A DNA stretch of 64,000 nt from Dermanyssus gallinae (GCA_003439945.1 QVRM01006591.1:157501-221500), one strand, 5' to 3'; positions 47,975 through 61,430 are shown, numbered from the stretch's first letter. Notes: a model not told the origin generated them from the letters alone. Translations and numbers: made by a program.

Positions 47975-49428
47975 AAATTCTACTAAGATTCTGGGCTACC
48001 TTAAAAACTTTCTTTGGTCCTGATGGAATCTATTACGAACATTGGGCTGAGTTCGATGTTTTAGCAGGGGAGTGGTGTAATCTGTTTAATGCTGTTAAGA
48101 AAATCTTCGCTGAGTTTATCTAGACGGTGTTTCCAACTGTAAAGGAGGCCCCAACTTCAGAGCAATTCGGAATCAGGAGGGGACGAGATACACAGGACCC
48201 GATCCATGTACTCCAGTCGGACGCTAAGCGGGTGACGGCTGTGCCCGGGGGGTCACCTGTACGCCGTCTTTATCGATTGTGTCACTAGTCGATTCATTTC
48301 GACATACTGGGGTGGGTGGTCTTTTTCTACGAGTGCTCTCCAGCTTCTTTGCTGAAGACCGACTTGAAGTAAACATAAGGGACGAAGACGCCTTGCAGCT
48401 GAGTCAAAACGTAGGGACCCTCAAGGGGACCCTCTCAGTCGCCTGGTCTTCTCTTTGCTCATCGCAGACCTAGCTTGCCATGTGCGGAAGTAGTTTCGAA
48501 ACGCCGTCGTCGTCATGTATGCGGATGACATAGTAGTGGCCCACCAGGACCGCAGTGCCATTCGTCGAATTATCGGCGACGTAGAACGTTACCTTCATCG
48601 TAAGGGCCTACAAATAAATTAGCGGAAGACGAAAGCCATTAAGTTTCGCCGTGGGGGTCGATTGGCTGCAGCAGACGTAATACCCTGTTGTAGCCAACCG
48701 CTGGAGTTTGTCAACTCCCTCCCGTATTTGGGTCTGAGACTACACTATACGGGAACGACCTTAACCCAATACATTGGCGACAGGTGTCGGGCGGCTATTG
48801 CCTTTGTTCACACAGAGGTGAGAGGCCTTCGACGACTGTCTCTGAGTGCCGCAGTGCGTCTTTTCGATCTTAAGATTGTGCCGATGTTAAGCTACAGCCT
48901 TGTGGGGCCATCTTTCAGTGGCAAATTTTGCACGGCTAGAAAGATGCTTCACAATATATATGAAGCGCGTTCTTTGCTTGCCGCGGACGGCAAGAAACCG
49001 CTTTGTGTATCTGCTAGCGTGTTGCGGACCGGCAGTGGAAACAATCAGAGTCAGGCTTGAACCCCTTCAGCATTTTTTGTTAGAGTGGCAGGGAAAGGTG
49101 ACCGAGGCCTCGGCTGAGGTAGCGCAGTTAGATTTGTACCTCGCCAGTGAGCTTTGGATGGAATGGCATGCACTAGCCGGCACGTGTACACAAGGTACAT
49201 TGTGCATGGCTTTCATCACTTGGTGTGTTCGACTCAAGCATTTTACCAAGTTGGCGATCAATGTCGTTGCCGGTTCTGCTCGCAGATATTCGCTAAATAC
49301 CACGAAGCGAGCTGCCAGACGCATCGGCGATCTTTGCACTTTCTCGCCCGGTGGGACGGTCGTCGAAGTGTTCAAAATGTAAACAATAACGACTGTATTG
49401 TAACTATGCACCATCTTGGAATGCAAAG
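47975..49428 (+). mobile_element. Second LINE inserted on the opposite strand (RT region, degenerate)
   Basis: The plus strand shows, in shifting frames, a GPDGI-like block (48015), QNVGTLKG followed by an LLIADLACHV-like stretch (48400-48485) and an intact MYADDIVVAHQD (48517). YLGLRLHYTG (48727) and a long RT-thumb frame follow to about 49060. Stops interrupt it (for example after GLQIN at 48618). It is bracketed by pieces of a minus-strand R1-like element that read continuously once it is removed. Confidence 0.68.
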
Positions 49429-50592
49429 CTATTGCAAAAGAAACAATATGTATGTAAAAACTTTATTTGTCACATGGGCGACATGTGGCCTTCCCGCAAA
49501 GCCAGTGTCCAATATAACGCCGAGGTATTTTACCTGTTGCTTGATTAGAATCGGGTGGTCTACCAGTTCCAACCGTATCCCTCGAGTCCTCTTTCGTCCG
49601 GTTAAGTAAAGAGCTTCTGTCTTCTGAGGGGTCAGCTCAAGATGACATTCCTCCATCCAGCCATGGATGTGTAGAAGCGCGAGGTTTGCCGATAATTCCA
49701 AAGTTGTCTCCCATCGGACTGTGACTAACACTGCGAGGTCATGCGCGTAAGCGATGGTTTTAACTCCCCCGGGCATGCCCCGAGCCGCAGGACCCCATCG
49801 TAGGCCAAATTCTAAAGAACGGGGCCGAGGACTAAGTTCTGCGGAGACCCGGTAGTAACCTCCTGAGTCTGGGCTTCTAGCAGGAGCTTCCGGCCGTCCA
49901 AGTAAGGAGATAAGATGTGGCGAAGGTAGGAGAAGATCCCCTACGCTTCAGCGTTGTCATAACGATGTCCCAATTCTCAGTGTTAAAAGCGTTCTTCACG
50001 TCCAATAAAATCAGTAAAACAAAGGAGCAGGACAGCAACCTCCCACCGCGCCCTATGAAGTACCCGGTGCTCGGCGTCTAACGTCGAGCGACCCTGCCGG
50101 AAGCCATATTTATCCTCCGAAAGTGCATGTCGGTCTTCTCGGCGTTTAAACGTTCAACAAACACATTTCGATCAACTTGCCAGCCGCGTCCAGCAGGCAA
50201 ATTGGTCGAGATGCGAGATCCCTAAACCACACTCCGGTGTGGGGATAAGCGCCAGGTGAGCACTTTTCCACCGAGCCGGAAACCGGACCCTCTACAAGCA
50301 GTCTGGTCAGAAATTCTGCAATCTTAGCGGGATGTCGCATGGTAAGAATCCGAACCACCTCAGGTGGGGTGCCGTCCGGTCCAGGGGTCTTGCCGGGTGC
50401 CAGGCGCTTTGCCGCGCGCAAGATCTTGTCAGCCGTGGCCGGCGGGATATTCTCCGGATTCACCGCGATGGTGCCTGTTGGGGAAACAGCTCGCTCGCTT
50501 GCGCCGCAGTTCTCTCGGGTGGTGGCCCGGGGTCCTCCTCCACCGCCTCCAGCAAGCAGCTCCTTCCATACCGCCGCTTTGGCGAGTGCCAC
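49429..50592 (-). mobile_element. R1-like LINE, reverse-transcriptase segment
   Basis: The frame 50592-50146 holds the RT entry motif APGKTPGPDGTPPEVV and RPICLLDAAGKLIE. The frame 49776-49429 holds the catalytic box as YAHDLAVLV, where the family has YADDLAV, followed by LELTPQKTEALYL and VKYLGVILDTG. The Asp-to-His change and a frame break between 49.8 and 50.1 kb show it is dead. The 3' remainder is at 47438-47973. Confidence 0.75.
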
Positions 50593-50649
50593 CGTAATCT
50601 TGAGAGACGGACGTTTTTCAAGTAGAATCCTGCGGATTTTAAAGTTTTG

Positions 50650-50930
50650 AATTGCTCTCCGAAATTGACACTCGTGTCAGTTTTTGCTCAGTTGGTTACT
50701 CGTGCAGTAGCCACTTGCTTTATTTGCTCGGACATAAGTGCTGATGCAAAAGATGTAGTATGTATTATAGGAAATGCCCATATCTTCCGCTATTTCACGC
50801 AACTTCAATCGGCAATCAGTCATCACAAGATTGTTGACTTCTAGCAGTTTCCTCATCCGAAGCTGGTCTTGGCCGTCCAGAGTCCCCCGCTGTGCATCAG
50901 TCGGTGCCCATACCTCCTTTAAATGAGGCG
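50650..50930 (-). mobile_element. mariner transposase N-terminal fragment
   Basis: The minus strand reads a helix-turn-helix of mariner type: KLLEVNNLVMTDCRLKLRE then IAEDMGISYNT, close to the 'DRRLTIREIAEELGIS' block. Only this part is recognisable; it abuts the R1-like remnant. Confidence 0.55.
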
Positions 50931-51238
50931 ATAATGCATTTTAATAGTACTACACGCCAGTGAATTCGTTTCGTGAGCTGCATCTAATCTGGCTTTTATT
51001 TCCGTTGCATTTAAGTCTTCAAGAAAATATGCCTAATCACAGCACAGTACCCGTTTTACTCTATTGTCGCCGGAGAGTCTGACCTGTTAGAGCTGCGCGA
51101 CCTTCAAACGCAAATCAAAATTTATCCGCATGATACTTACTTCTGTTACTTCCGAAGAACGTGTTTTCTGGCTCTGTAGCCGTCACGAGCTTTTTAAAAT
51201 TGTGCATAAGCAATGCAACAAACTTTTTGATCCACCTA

Positions 51239-51360
51239 TTATATATATATATATATATATATATAGAGCGTGTGAACGCGTCTGGGAAGGGGAGTGAACG
51301 TGAAAATACAGCATATTTTGTACTTTATAAATATATCTATATATATATATATATATATAT
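51239..51360. repeat. Pair of (TA)n microsatellites
   Basis: TA tracts at about 51239-51265 and 51329-51360. Confidence 0.93.
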
Positions 51361-51399
51361 GATAGGTGAATCCGAATTCTCGGATCTAAGTTCAGTTTA

Positions 51400-54300
51400 A
51401 TGCCGAGCCTGCATGCGTACATGCATCAGTGCACCTCCGATCACTAACTACTCTAATCTGAGCGACACGTTCCTCACTCCTATAGTGCACCCAGCGCCAC
51501 GCGGCTGCATGCACTTATATATCCTATCCCTATTCGCACACGCATGTTTCCTCTACAGCTGCACGATACCTCATGTATATATCTGCCTATTGCCATTAGC
51601 AGACATATGCATAGCTCTGTGCTCCCTCTATATATACTCTAGCAAAAAGCTACCCTTGGTTCTCCTGACAAACTAATAAGTGCTGACTACTACTTGCGTT
51701 CAAGACGACACTCCTAGAGTCCCGAAATTGGGGTCCACGCACTCGCCAAGTTTCGCTATCGACTCGTGTTTTAGACATAAACGCATCACACATTAAACTT
51801 GGTAATCAGGTGATACACGCAAGCCAAAAGTGAGCCCACAGGAAACTATTGCAGCGGATTGCTGCAAAGCGGGCAAAGCGACTTCCCTTGAGCACTTAGC
51901 TTCTAGTTTTAGCTTCTAACACTAGATCTACTAAAGTTGATGTGTTGGCAAAATATTTGTGCCGAAAGAATGTGGCGGGGCAGAAGATGATGAAGTTCTA
52001 TGCGTAACTCTCCGCTCATTTACTTTCAATTTGAGCCTACCCGTCAAAGCCGCGATACTTGTCATGGTCACACGACGAGGCAAACCCATCTCTGCCGTTT
52101 CCATGTTGCTGCCGACCGACCGAGAAATGACCGGATGAGACGGATTGTTAGTCATTTACAGTAATTGTTTATTATTGTTAGTATCACTGTTGCTAACATA
52201 ACTAGGTATGGTATACATATACACCTTAGTGTCCATTGTTGTATAACATCTCGGCCGTGCCATACTGCCGGCGTATGCTGCGGTCACGAGCCTTGGGCAG
52301 CGCAACATAGTCGCTCGACGCGTTGATCAACGTTGATCCGATGATACACGCCATCCAATCGACTGAAGACGACGACGACCTTTGACGGAAAACCTCGTTG
52401 TGGCTATCCGCGGCGAAGCTTCATAGCATCATCCACACTTATGTATAGGCGCGCGCGCAAGTCTGAATATGTGTGTGTCTGTGTGTGTGTATGAATATGT
52501 ATGCAAGATGTACGTATGTATATATCTACACTGTATTAATAATACCCTTGTGTCATCGCCGCCGTCCGTAGTATCTAATAGTATTACTATTATTATTTTG
52601 TTGCATGATTTTATTTGTCATTGACGGTCGCTCTCTTCAATCATGAATATGCCATTCTCATAGTCACTATCATTCATTAGCTTCGAGCTACAGCCAGGCC
52701 GGGCGCACATACAGTCAGTGAGTGTATTTTCATTTCACCAAACTCTCTAGCAATAACAGGCAATAAATGCTAAGAGTGCTACTAACCGTTGCCGTAGCAT
52801 ACATCTCATTTAATCGAACAATTGGCATGTGTTGTAACTCGTAGTGTCCACATTACACATTTTTGTTCCTCTTTCTTTTCTTGTTTGTTATTACTATCGT
52901 GACTTTTTCTATTCTTCGATGACACACACACGCAAATTTATAAGAGCAAAAGTATGAAAAAAACAACAGTAAAAATGAAAATTCTTACGAACTTCTTCGT
53001 ATTAGTTTCGTTGGGAATTAGTCGATTCGCCATTACATTACTGAATCGCTTCTTGACATGCAGAAGTGCAGAGTTTTTCGTCACGCATCTGAACGTTCCT
53101 GTCTCTAATGTTGCGCTAATCTTTTCATGGGCGTTCAATGTTGTTACATTTGTTGAATTTGCACTCGTGTCGGCGCACGTCTCTATCCACTCATCCGACT
53201 GTAAGCATTCATCTACTGTCGATGAAAGAGAGAAGCCAAATAATCCTCCTATCTCTAGGTTCGGCTGGATGTAACGCATGCATAATGGCTAATATGTAGC
53301 ATGCACGTGCATGATGGATTGGCGTTAAAGTGTGTAGCGTCCCCGTTCATCGCCATGCTATCGATGTTTGTTTTGCTGTAACGTTTCAACCACGACAGGC
53401 GCCACTCGGTGCGCTCCTGTATCATAGCGAGTCACTGCGCTTAAGTTACTTTAAGCTAGAACAGTCAACATTCGACTACTACAACGATATATGAACCAAT
53501 GGCTAGCGGACTGGACGGGCAATTAAAGAGAAGCAATCGATTGCGTTGCTCAGCCGTGCTTGTAGTCCTCTTACATGAAATGGGTTTATTAGACCGTTGT
53601 GCTCAAATTCCCCCCCCCCCCCGCCAATTGGGTGTCATCTCCTAGCGAGATTCTTGCAGAAACGCTGTAGGTTTGTTTCTCTATCACACTGTCTGGTCAA
53701 GCTTTACAAACGCATTAGAACTTAGCTCTTTACTAGGAATTGGCCAAGGTGTATATATATATATCACATGTAATTCTACGCGAGGTATCAGTTTGTTTAT
53801 TTCTGTTTAGGCCTTTTAAATGCATTTAGATTCTATCTCCCTAGAAGAAGCTTCGATCCCGTTCATCGTGGACTATGCGTAGCCTCTACGTGGAAGCTCG
53901 GAATCGGGTCGGCCTCTCATATCAAACCGAACTTCATTATTAGATACATATTGGAAGATTAGAAGTTACTAGTAGCTTGCACGCGCACTCTATGGCTTGT
54001 AACATAAGCGGCTCAGATCGCGTCGAACATCGAAATCGGCTTGGCAACAAGAGCACAAATGCAGATGGCGCTAGACAATTTCTATTGGTGTTATTTTTAT
54101 CGTTATATGTTCGTGGTGAATAGGATGTTCGCCGATCCAGAAACGCTTCATATTACATTAGCGTTTCTGGGCAAGTCAGGATCGGCGAGCAAACGACAGT
54201 CAGGGGTACCAATGGTTTTAGCTAATCCTGTTAGTGTCAACACCCATTAGCTTAAATGAAATAATTTAAAATGAGTGTCCCTAATATTGTTGTATTAGTG

Positions 54301-55045
54301 TCGACTGCCGACATACACGAAACGTGGCAATAGTGTTATTCGAAGTACTACTCGTATCATAGATAAGGAACAGGGTGAAGATAGAGCTAAACAGGCCCGA
54401 GTGATGAACAGCAAGTCGAAGAGTCTGTTTCTGCAATGTGAACCAAATGTAGTTTTCTCGATCAACTAATATGAAAACGTTCGATTAATTGCACCAAACT
54501 GACATTTAATTTGCGACCAGAGGACCTCCTTTGGAGATACACAGCGTGCACTTAAGCAATGCAACGGCACATTCAATCTCCATTTCGAGTCGACCCAAGC
54601 ATATTGGACGTTCCAAGCGCGCTAACAAAAACAACAATAATAATTAAGTCTCAAAGTTATGAGGGTAGCGACCAGAGGACGTTTACTGCCTCCCATTAAA
54701 ATGGAGATGTAAACTAAATGTAAGACAAAATGTATGCTAACTGAAAATGTCTAGACTAGACATTCGCGCGAACTCGAAAGGTTTAGACAACCCACAGAAT
54801 ATTTTCGAGCAAAAAGTTAACAAATAATGCTGTAGTCTGTCGGTCAAAGGGGATTAAGTGTTATAAAGTCCAAAAAGCCATGAGAAGATAACAGTCATAC
54901 ACTCACGCACACTATACATGTAGACTAATAAGTGCAGCCTATACGCATATAAACTGCGACTGAATCCCCCCTCAGATCAGACGGCGGTTTATTTCTAGCG
55001 CAGTGTATTGATATGAAGATGCCCCCACGCAGGTGTGTACTTATT

Positions 55046-55082
<37 letters not shown>

Positions 55083-55335
55083 AGAAGCGATGGCCTACAC
55101 TCCCAGTGGTCTTTAAAGAGTGAACTCACAGCGCAGTTTGACAAATAAAAATATATGAATTTATAACATAAAGTTACCAGTATATTCTTCCTGAACAGGA
55201 GAGCACTGAATTAAACTGCACTTGAAGTAATGTATCCCTTTTTTTAATAGATATAACATTGGCATCGCTGTCGGTCACGACATTCTCGCGTAACTTTACT
55301 TGAAGAGTCTCATTGCACAACTTTTAATAGGCATG

Positions 55336-55371
<36 letters not shown>

Positions 55372-58240
55372 CAATTTGTGCGATACACTCATATATTAAC
55401 GTACACGCACACAAGCGTGTCTATGTGTGAATTCGGTTAAAATTAGTATCGGGCAACGTCATATATATTCACATACAGCTCTTACACAATTTAACTAGAA
55501 TAGGGTATTAGCAAGCGATTGTTGAACTCATGCAGCACTTGCTTCAATCATGGTCGTCGTCGTACCCGGAATACCGGTTGCAAAGTTCTTTAGCCTATTT
55601 ACGCGTTCGTGGTAATGGGCTCACCATTCGAGCGCGCCAGGTAATGCATGACACGTAGACATATCTGCATAACATACATACATTCATACATACAGTCCAT
55701 TACAGAAACAAACAAGAATACGTTTATTTCCAAGCCGTTTGTGTTTTGTGACTTTGCTGTACCTGCCCGTCTCTTGCATACAAGACCTAAACGTAAGCAT
55801 GGTGCATAACAAAAAAAACAACCGTGCACATAGTGTACTACACACACATATATTAACACAAATGTGTACTTGGACAGACGCATATCTATCTATATATATA
55901 TATATAGCTCAAATTTTGAAGGACCAAGGGAGTCAACATATATGGAAAGAAAGAGCTGTGTGTTTTGCAAGAATTGCTACTCGTAGGCAAAAGTATCTAC
56001 ACGAGGCTAAGAGAAAACATATAATATACATAAGGGAGCTGGGATCAGCCAGCGAAAACGCTATATTCGCCGTTCGCCGCCGCCCCTAACATGACGACGA
56101 TCACTTAACATTGCCACATTGATCAGTATTCTCATTTTACAAATAATTACACAAGTACAACATTTGTTACTACGACGATGTAACTGCTGAATGCCGGAAC
56201 AACTACTGAATTATTAGGCGTTGTGGAATTTTTCCCTTGGCTAGGTCAACCGCCTCGGCGAGGGTCGGATGGGCAAAGCGCAATGTTGGCACCAGCCTTC
56301 AACTGCTGCTGTAACTACCAGGTTAGTCAGCACACGGAACTCTTGTGTCCCGTTGCTACGCGTGCTACAAATTTCGCCTTCATGTGAACGCGTCCCAGAA
56401 ATTGAAACACGAATAATAACTATACAATTATTGTGCCTCAGTTCACACATAAACTGAGGAACCTAGGGTGTCTACCCTCGATCATGCCGCTTTTTTGCTG
56501 TTCTGTCTGGTACAGAGTAGTCGCATGGCGCAAACTAGTAGTACCAGTACAAGCTGTTGTGAGTGATGACTAATAAATACTCTGGCCAGTCTAAATCCCT
56601 GCCATGGCAGGTAATGTAGTGATACGCTTGCAATATGATACAATTGATGAACTACATGAATGAACAGCGCTGGTAATGACAGCAGTTCCCCGCCGACTCT
56701 ATAAATCAGAAGCAGCAGTGCTTCAAGAGCCGCCTTCATAATCGATGCTCTGCTCTACCGATACGACCGACGACGCAAGCGGCCGAAGCAATTACGGTGA
56801 CGGTTTTAGGTCGTGTCTTCTTGTGGAGCTATGTTGCGCAAGATTGAACAATGCACACAAATTCCACAAGCGTGGTTTACCTACAGTCAACGTACTCGGC
56901 TAATACTCAGTTCAGCGAGACATCCTGTGCATGATCACATCTAGGGTCTATATATATATATATATATATATGGGCAAGATAGAGAACACCAAAAGATACC
57001 AAATGACAGACCTCCTCAACAAACACCATAATTCATAATAAGCATCGCCATCATCATCATTGTTTGCTGATCTAGAATAATTCTAATTAACAGCACAGTA
57101 ATCGTAGGTTGCACTTTCTAGTCGACAATGACTATATACACTTGAGCTCCCACTCGAGCTCGCTATAATTCAAAATTTTATATGATAACTAGGCAAACCG
57201 AGATAATTCACCATAGGTCCATTCACGTGTGGTTTATGCAGTTGTTCGCTGAACATTTCGTCTCGTGTTAGGAAGTTTCCTCCCATCTACTCAGCTATAG
57301 TCACTCACCAAGAAAACATCTTGAAGTTGCTGTTAAGAATACCCGGCGTTAAACATAATTAACTGTAGACATGAGAATGCATACTTGATCCGACGATCTG
57401 CTCTAATCGGGTCAACGAGTAACATATGAATCCGCGAATCATCGCTATCTACCCACCCATGCTTCACACAAATGCAATCTTACACACGTTCACAGACGCA
57501 GAGGATACTACCCATTATTCGGTCACATTTCTCTAGTTACCACAGGTCTAACTCTTTACAATCGGCAAGACGGCCTCCTCCTCGAGACGCCCATTCGCCA
57601 CGTTCAGATTCCCCTGTCAATACTCACTTCCTAGAAAAAGCCTTTTCTTACCTATCTAAATCCCTGCCTGTAAGTTGCGATTTATTGTCGCCCACGGAGC
57701 CTGGTGTCGGAGGATTTCGACTGTCGTTCAGATGCTGCAGCAGTTGCAATATGGATGGATAGCTTGAATTGGGTACAAACTACAAGGTCACTACACTCAT
57801 CCTTCGCCATCCGAAATAGACTTACTGTGATACACAGTATAGCGAAACAACGACAACGAATAAACGAATGAAGAAATCAGCAAGCAAAGCAACCACGTAT
57901 AGTTTTCGAGAGTTACCTAGCGACGAAGCCCAGTCATGGTCAAATGTTGGGTAACTATTTCGCGGCCAATTTTCAAAACATCCCATCTTTATCCTCGCCA
58001 CTCGAAGAGCCCCGCACAGCGAAAAAACGCGGACCACCATCAAACGTGTGTTGCTACGGACCATTCGCTACACTTATTTCACTAGTACATTCAATTCCCT
58101 AATAGGGACAAATAAAAAGTGAAAAGACGCAGCCGCTCTGTATTCCAGTCCTCTCCTGAGAAGATCTGAAGCGTATCTATAGCTACGACGCTTCATTATA
58201 CTTCGAGGTGTTAAACGTCCGCGGGCGTAGACAACTTTTC
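51400..58240. other. Long stretch without a recognised gene
   Basis: Frames of 60-116 codons occur (52938-53279 -, 52954-53274 +, 55739-56089 +, 56482-56739 -, 57472-57762 +). None has a domain or flanking splice structure I can defend. Features seen: C-run at about 53610-53622, hairpin at 54127-54190, and TA tracts at 53750, 55048, 55339 and 56949. Confidence 0.5.
54127..54190. repeat. Imperfect inverted repeat / hairpin
   Basis: Outer arms of 12 bp (GTTCGCCGATCC / GGATCGGCGAGC, 11 pairing) and inner arms of 9 bp (AGAAACGCT / AGCGTTTCT). The loop is 12 nt, with a 10-nt one-sided bulge on the 3' side. Confidence 0.8.
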
Positions 58241-58252
58241 CCTGTTACTCAG

Positions 58253-58439
58253 GCAAGTGAGACCGACATCTCCGTGGTCCGATGACAGCGGTAGAGTTAA
58301 GGGTAGCGGTAGAGGCGATACTACTCTGGAAGAGTTCGATCGTTCGTTCGTTGTGAAAACACTGCTGAATACACCTACAAAGATCCCGACTCGACTGGGC
58401 AAACTTGCCCAGTATTTGTTACGTATTCTACATGACAAT
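58253..58439 (+). CDS. Putative unassigned exon
   Basis: Starts after a clear acceptor (CCTGTTACTCAG) and ends at AAT|GTATAT; open for 62 codons, phase 1 in and phase 0 out. The peptide has a charged Ser/Gly-rich start (SPWSDDSGRVKGSGRG), then an amphipathic segment TTLEEFDRSFVVKTL and IPTRLGKLAQYLLRILHDN. It looks coding, but I do not recognise the family and the neighbouring exons are unknown. Confidence 0.35.
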
Positions 58440-59639
58440 GTATATATATATATATTTATCGTTCGCTATATGAAAGCGTATACGTTCATATCTTGAAATA
58501 ACACGGAAGTATATATGTATACATATGGTAACAAAGAGCCGTTTGATCGGCACTAAAGAGCAGTTCACGGCATCTGCAACAAATTGGATTGGACAATGAA
58601 GATAACCGCTCAACGCTGCCCAACGGCAAAGCCGAAAAAGCCCATAGCGAACTGGCAAGCTGATATATAAGGTAATAAATGGAAAACGGGTCGGAAATCA
58701 TTCAACATTGCATGAATCCTCAGCCACGACCTGTCTTGATCGCATTTGATCATCGTATCAGTGTCAGTTATCATCATGGCCAAGAAAGATCATCTCTGCC
58801 AGCACTGCCGCGGCCGTCGCAACGACTTTAACTACCGTTGTCGAACGGGGAACAACCTAGCTACAAATGCTTAAGATTCTTCACTACCAGAGCGACTGGC
58901 AGATAATAGGTCGCGCTTCCGCCGGTGGCTGAGGTTTTTTTGTTTTTCATTCACAATGATTTCAACACACACACGTGGCAATAATGTTCCAACCACTAGT
59001 TAGCTGATGTGTTCTGAATCTGTTCAATCTGTCTTGCTGCTGACGTTGTTGCCATTTTAACGGGTTTGCTGCATCTTAACGTATAGTGGTATACGTCGCT
59101 AGTTGTAGCAACGGTGGTGGTGGTGGTGGTAGCAGTAATAGTCGAGGAAGAAGAACAAGAAGAAGAAAAAAAGGTTATCGTTGATGCTGCCTGTGGTTTT
59201 CGTTTCTATTTCCGCTGCCGCCACCGCCGAGGCTGCTTTGTGTATAGAAACGTCTGGTGCGGTGGGCAGTTATCTTTTGGAAGCTTGTTGAGATCGCTCG
59301 CACGTCTTGATGTGAACCGGCCAGTGCGAGCTTTGACAGGCTTGCGAGCAGTACGACGTATTCCAGCAGCATGTCATCGTGGCCAAACCCTGCAGAGAAG
59401 ACGACGGCAAACGACATGCGTCAAGTAACGAACGACACGGACATTGTTACGAAACATTCTCAACGTGTAAAGTTTCCAGTGAACATTTTGCATTCAAAGT
59501 TATATATATATATATAATCGTACAAGAACTTTGCATTTTGCCACCAAACCACTAAGGTCTTCCGGTTTTGTCCTAATATTGGTGGCGGCGTTTATTGTTT
59601 GAGTTCGGTACAAAGAAGAGAAGAAAATGAGGCTTAGGC

Positions 59640-60480
59640 ATTTTTAAGGAGCCCAAAATGAGGGAGCAACAAATCTGCGTCAAGTTCTGCGTTAGAAACT
59701 AAATTATATGTTCCGACATTATTTCGCGACGGACTCAAGGTAACTTCCGTTCGGCAAGCCTTCGACGTCAATAACGGAAGAAAGCATTGAAAAGGTTCGT
59801 GATAATGTCGTACTCGATAATCGGGAGATAGCTGAGGAACTGGAGATATCTTATGGATCAGTTGTAACTGTTTTGATCGGTATTTTACGCGTCAGAAATG
59901 TTGAATTTCCAGCAAAAGAACACCCGTCCGGAAATGTCCGAATGAACCTTCAGACGATAGCAGAACACCCTGGAGTTTTTCAGAGAGTGATTACAGGGGA
60001 CGAGATTGAAGAAATTCAGACAGAGCAGATCCAACACTAAAATTATTTGGACTGTTTTTTACTACAAGGGATTGATCTTCCACGAATGTTTGACACCTGG
60101 TGTAAGGCCAATAAGGAAGGTTACCGCGAAATGTTAAGAATTTTGTCCGAGAACGTCAGACCCAAGAGGCCTGAACTCTGGGCAAACAACAGTTAAATCC
60201 TTTATCACGAAAATGCGAGCGTGCACACACCGTTCCTGACATCGGATTATTTGATGAAAATTTATATTTTTTTCCACAACCTCCCTATTTGCCGGACCTG
60301 GCTCCGTGCATCTTCCCACTGATTTTTTTAAAGGAACAACATTTCAAGACTATATGAAGAATAAAGAAAAATTCACGGGAACATCTCAACTCGAGTCCGA
60401 ATAACGCGTTTCAAAATGTCGGGGAGAAGGGGGTACAACTGCATTGCAACGGGCAGGAGCCACTTTGAAGAGAACAAATA
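59640..60480 (+). pseudogene. mariner transposon, decayed full-length transposase
   Basis: Readable in broken frames: REIAEELEISYGS-like HTH at 59829-59865, RVITGDEIE- (first catalytic Asp region) at 59983, TIWTVFYYKGL at 60040, and PPYLPDLAP at 60280. The last is the conserved block before the third Asp, and the expected LxxDNAxPH is eroded near 60200. Many stops and indels. The 3' end is shared with 14830-15050. Confidence 0.72.
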
Positions 60481-60677
60481 CATTTTTTAAATATATATAT
60501 ATATATATATATCGGAATCTTTCGATCCAGCCTCGTATATGTATAAGTTATGACTACGGAGGGTCTTACGGAGAGACCAGTTACCTATCACACTATAGCT
60601 GTTGTAGGTATCTAAACCCGGTTAAGTACATGGAAGTATATATAATAAATGGATAAAATAAAGCGCGGCTTGGTTAC

Positions 60678-60817
60678 CTTGCAAACGCAGCACCACTGTT
60701 TCGACTTGACGACCTCCGTCATTCTTGTTGCCGAAGCCTGCCAGAGAGCTTTATGCGCTGCTAACTCTTTCAGTTTCAATTTGTCTTTAACAGGCACATC
60801 TCGCGAGCAACCAGTTC
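60678..60817 (-). CDS. Putative exon of unknown minus-strand gene
   Basis: Acceptor GGTTTACAG and donor AAG|GTAACC bound 140 nt (46 codons). Peptide: Lys-rich VKDKLKLKELAAHKALW, then WCCVCK at the end. It looks coding and lies on the same strand as exon-like frames at 61212-61430 and 61924-62235. However, the phase (1 in) does not match the phase 0 donor of the former, so an exon may be missing or they may be separate genes. Confidence 0.4.
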
Positions 60818-61211
60818 CTGTAAACCACCGTGACCAAAAGGGGCATGTCAATGTTGTAGAGAGATGGTCAACACCCTATCTGTTTATCGCCACTTCCACA
60901 TCATGTCATTTAAAAATAGCCCGTAGCAAAGCCATTCCGAAACTGGTAATTGCAATGTGGAGCAAATTCGTATTTTACAAGATAGTCAACGTACAACAGA
61001 ACATTACACAACAGATCAGTCTCTTCATGATTCTTAAGTTAACTGTCATACTACTGTATTTTGACACGCGTGCATACGTGTTTGTGCAAATCAATTTAAG
61101 TCGAATAATTATTATCTGTCTAAGTTTTCGTGAAAGACCCAAACTTCTCATCACGCACTAACTGGTGGCCGTGCGTAACCAAAAAGTAAACATTAAAAGA
61201 AAACTAAGCAC

Positions 61212-61430
61212 CTGATTAAGTCTTTTGTCGGCTGGATGGACGCGAAACGACTGCCAGCAGTGAACAGTCCAGTCATCGGAGTCGTAGGCGAGCGTATGAC
61301 TGGGCAGTTCGCTGGTTTGCGTCTCATGATGAGTAAAGCTACGTTGTTGGCTGGATGCCACTGTTAGAACTGTTCCTTCATCGCCAGGTGCAGGCCCGCT
61401 CTCCTTTCGGGGTGACGATAGTTGGAGAGC
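61212..61430 (-). CDS. Putative exon of unknown minus-strand gene
   Basis: 219 nt, 73 codons, between acceptor GACTTAG and donor CAG|GTGCTT, phase 0 at both ends. The peptide has a disordered start (SSPRKESGPAPGDEG) and the more conserved-looking AYDSDDWTVHCWQSFRVHP. Not recognised. Confidence 0.42.

Noticed and set aside
52938..53279. Overlapping frames of about 110 codons on both strands, one with a signal-peptide-like start
   Set aside because: Both strands open over the same bases, no domain, no splice support. I could not choose either.
56220..56330. Minus-strand phrase RFAHPTLAEAVDLAKGK resembling the C-terminal HPT motif of dihydrolipoamide dehydrogenase-type proteins
   Set aside because: A stop lies just upstream in frame, no good acceptor is placed, and the following residues do not match the family. 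Chance or a tiny relic cannot be separated.
57472..57762. 97-codon plus-strand frame rich in Ser/Arg/Pro
   Set aside because: No domain, no matching exon neighbours; composition alone is not enough.
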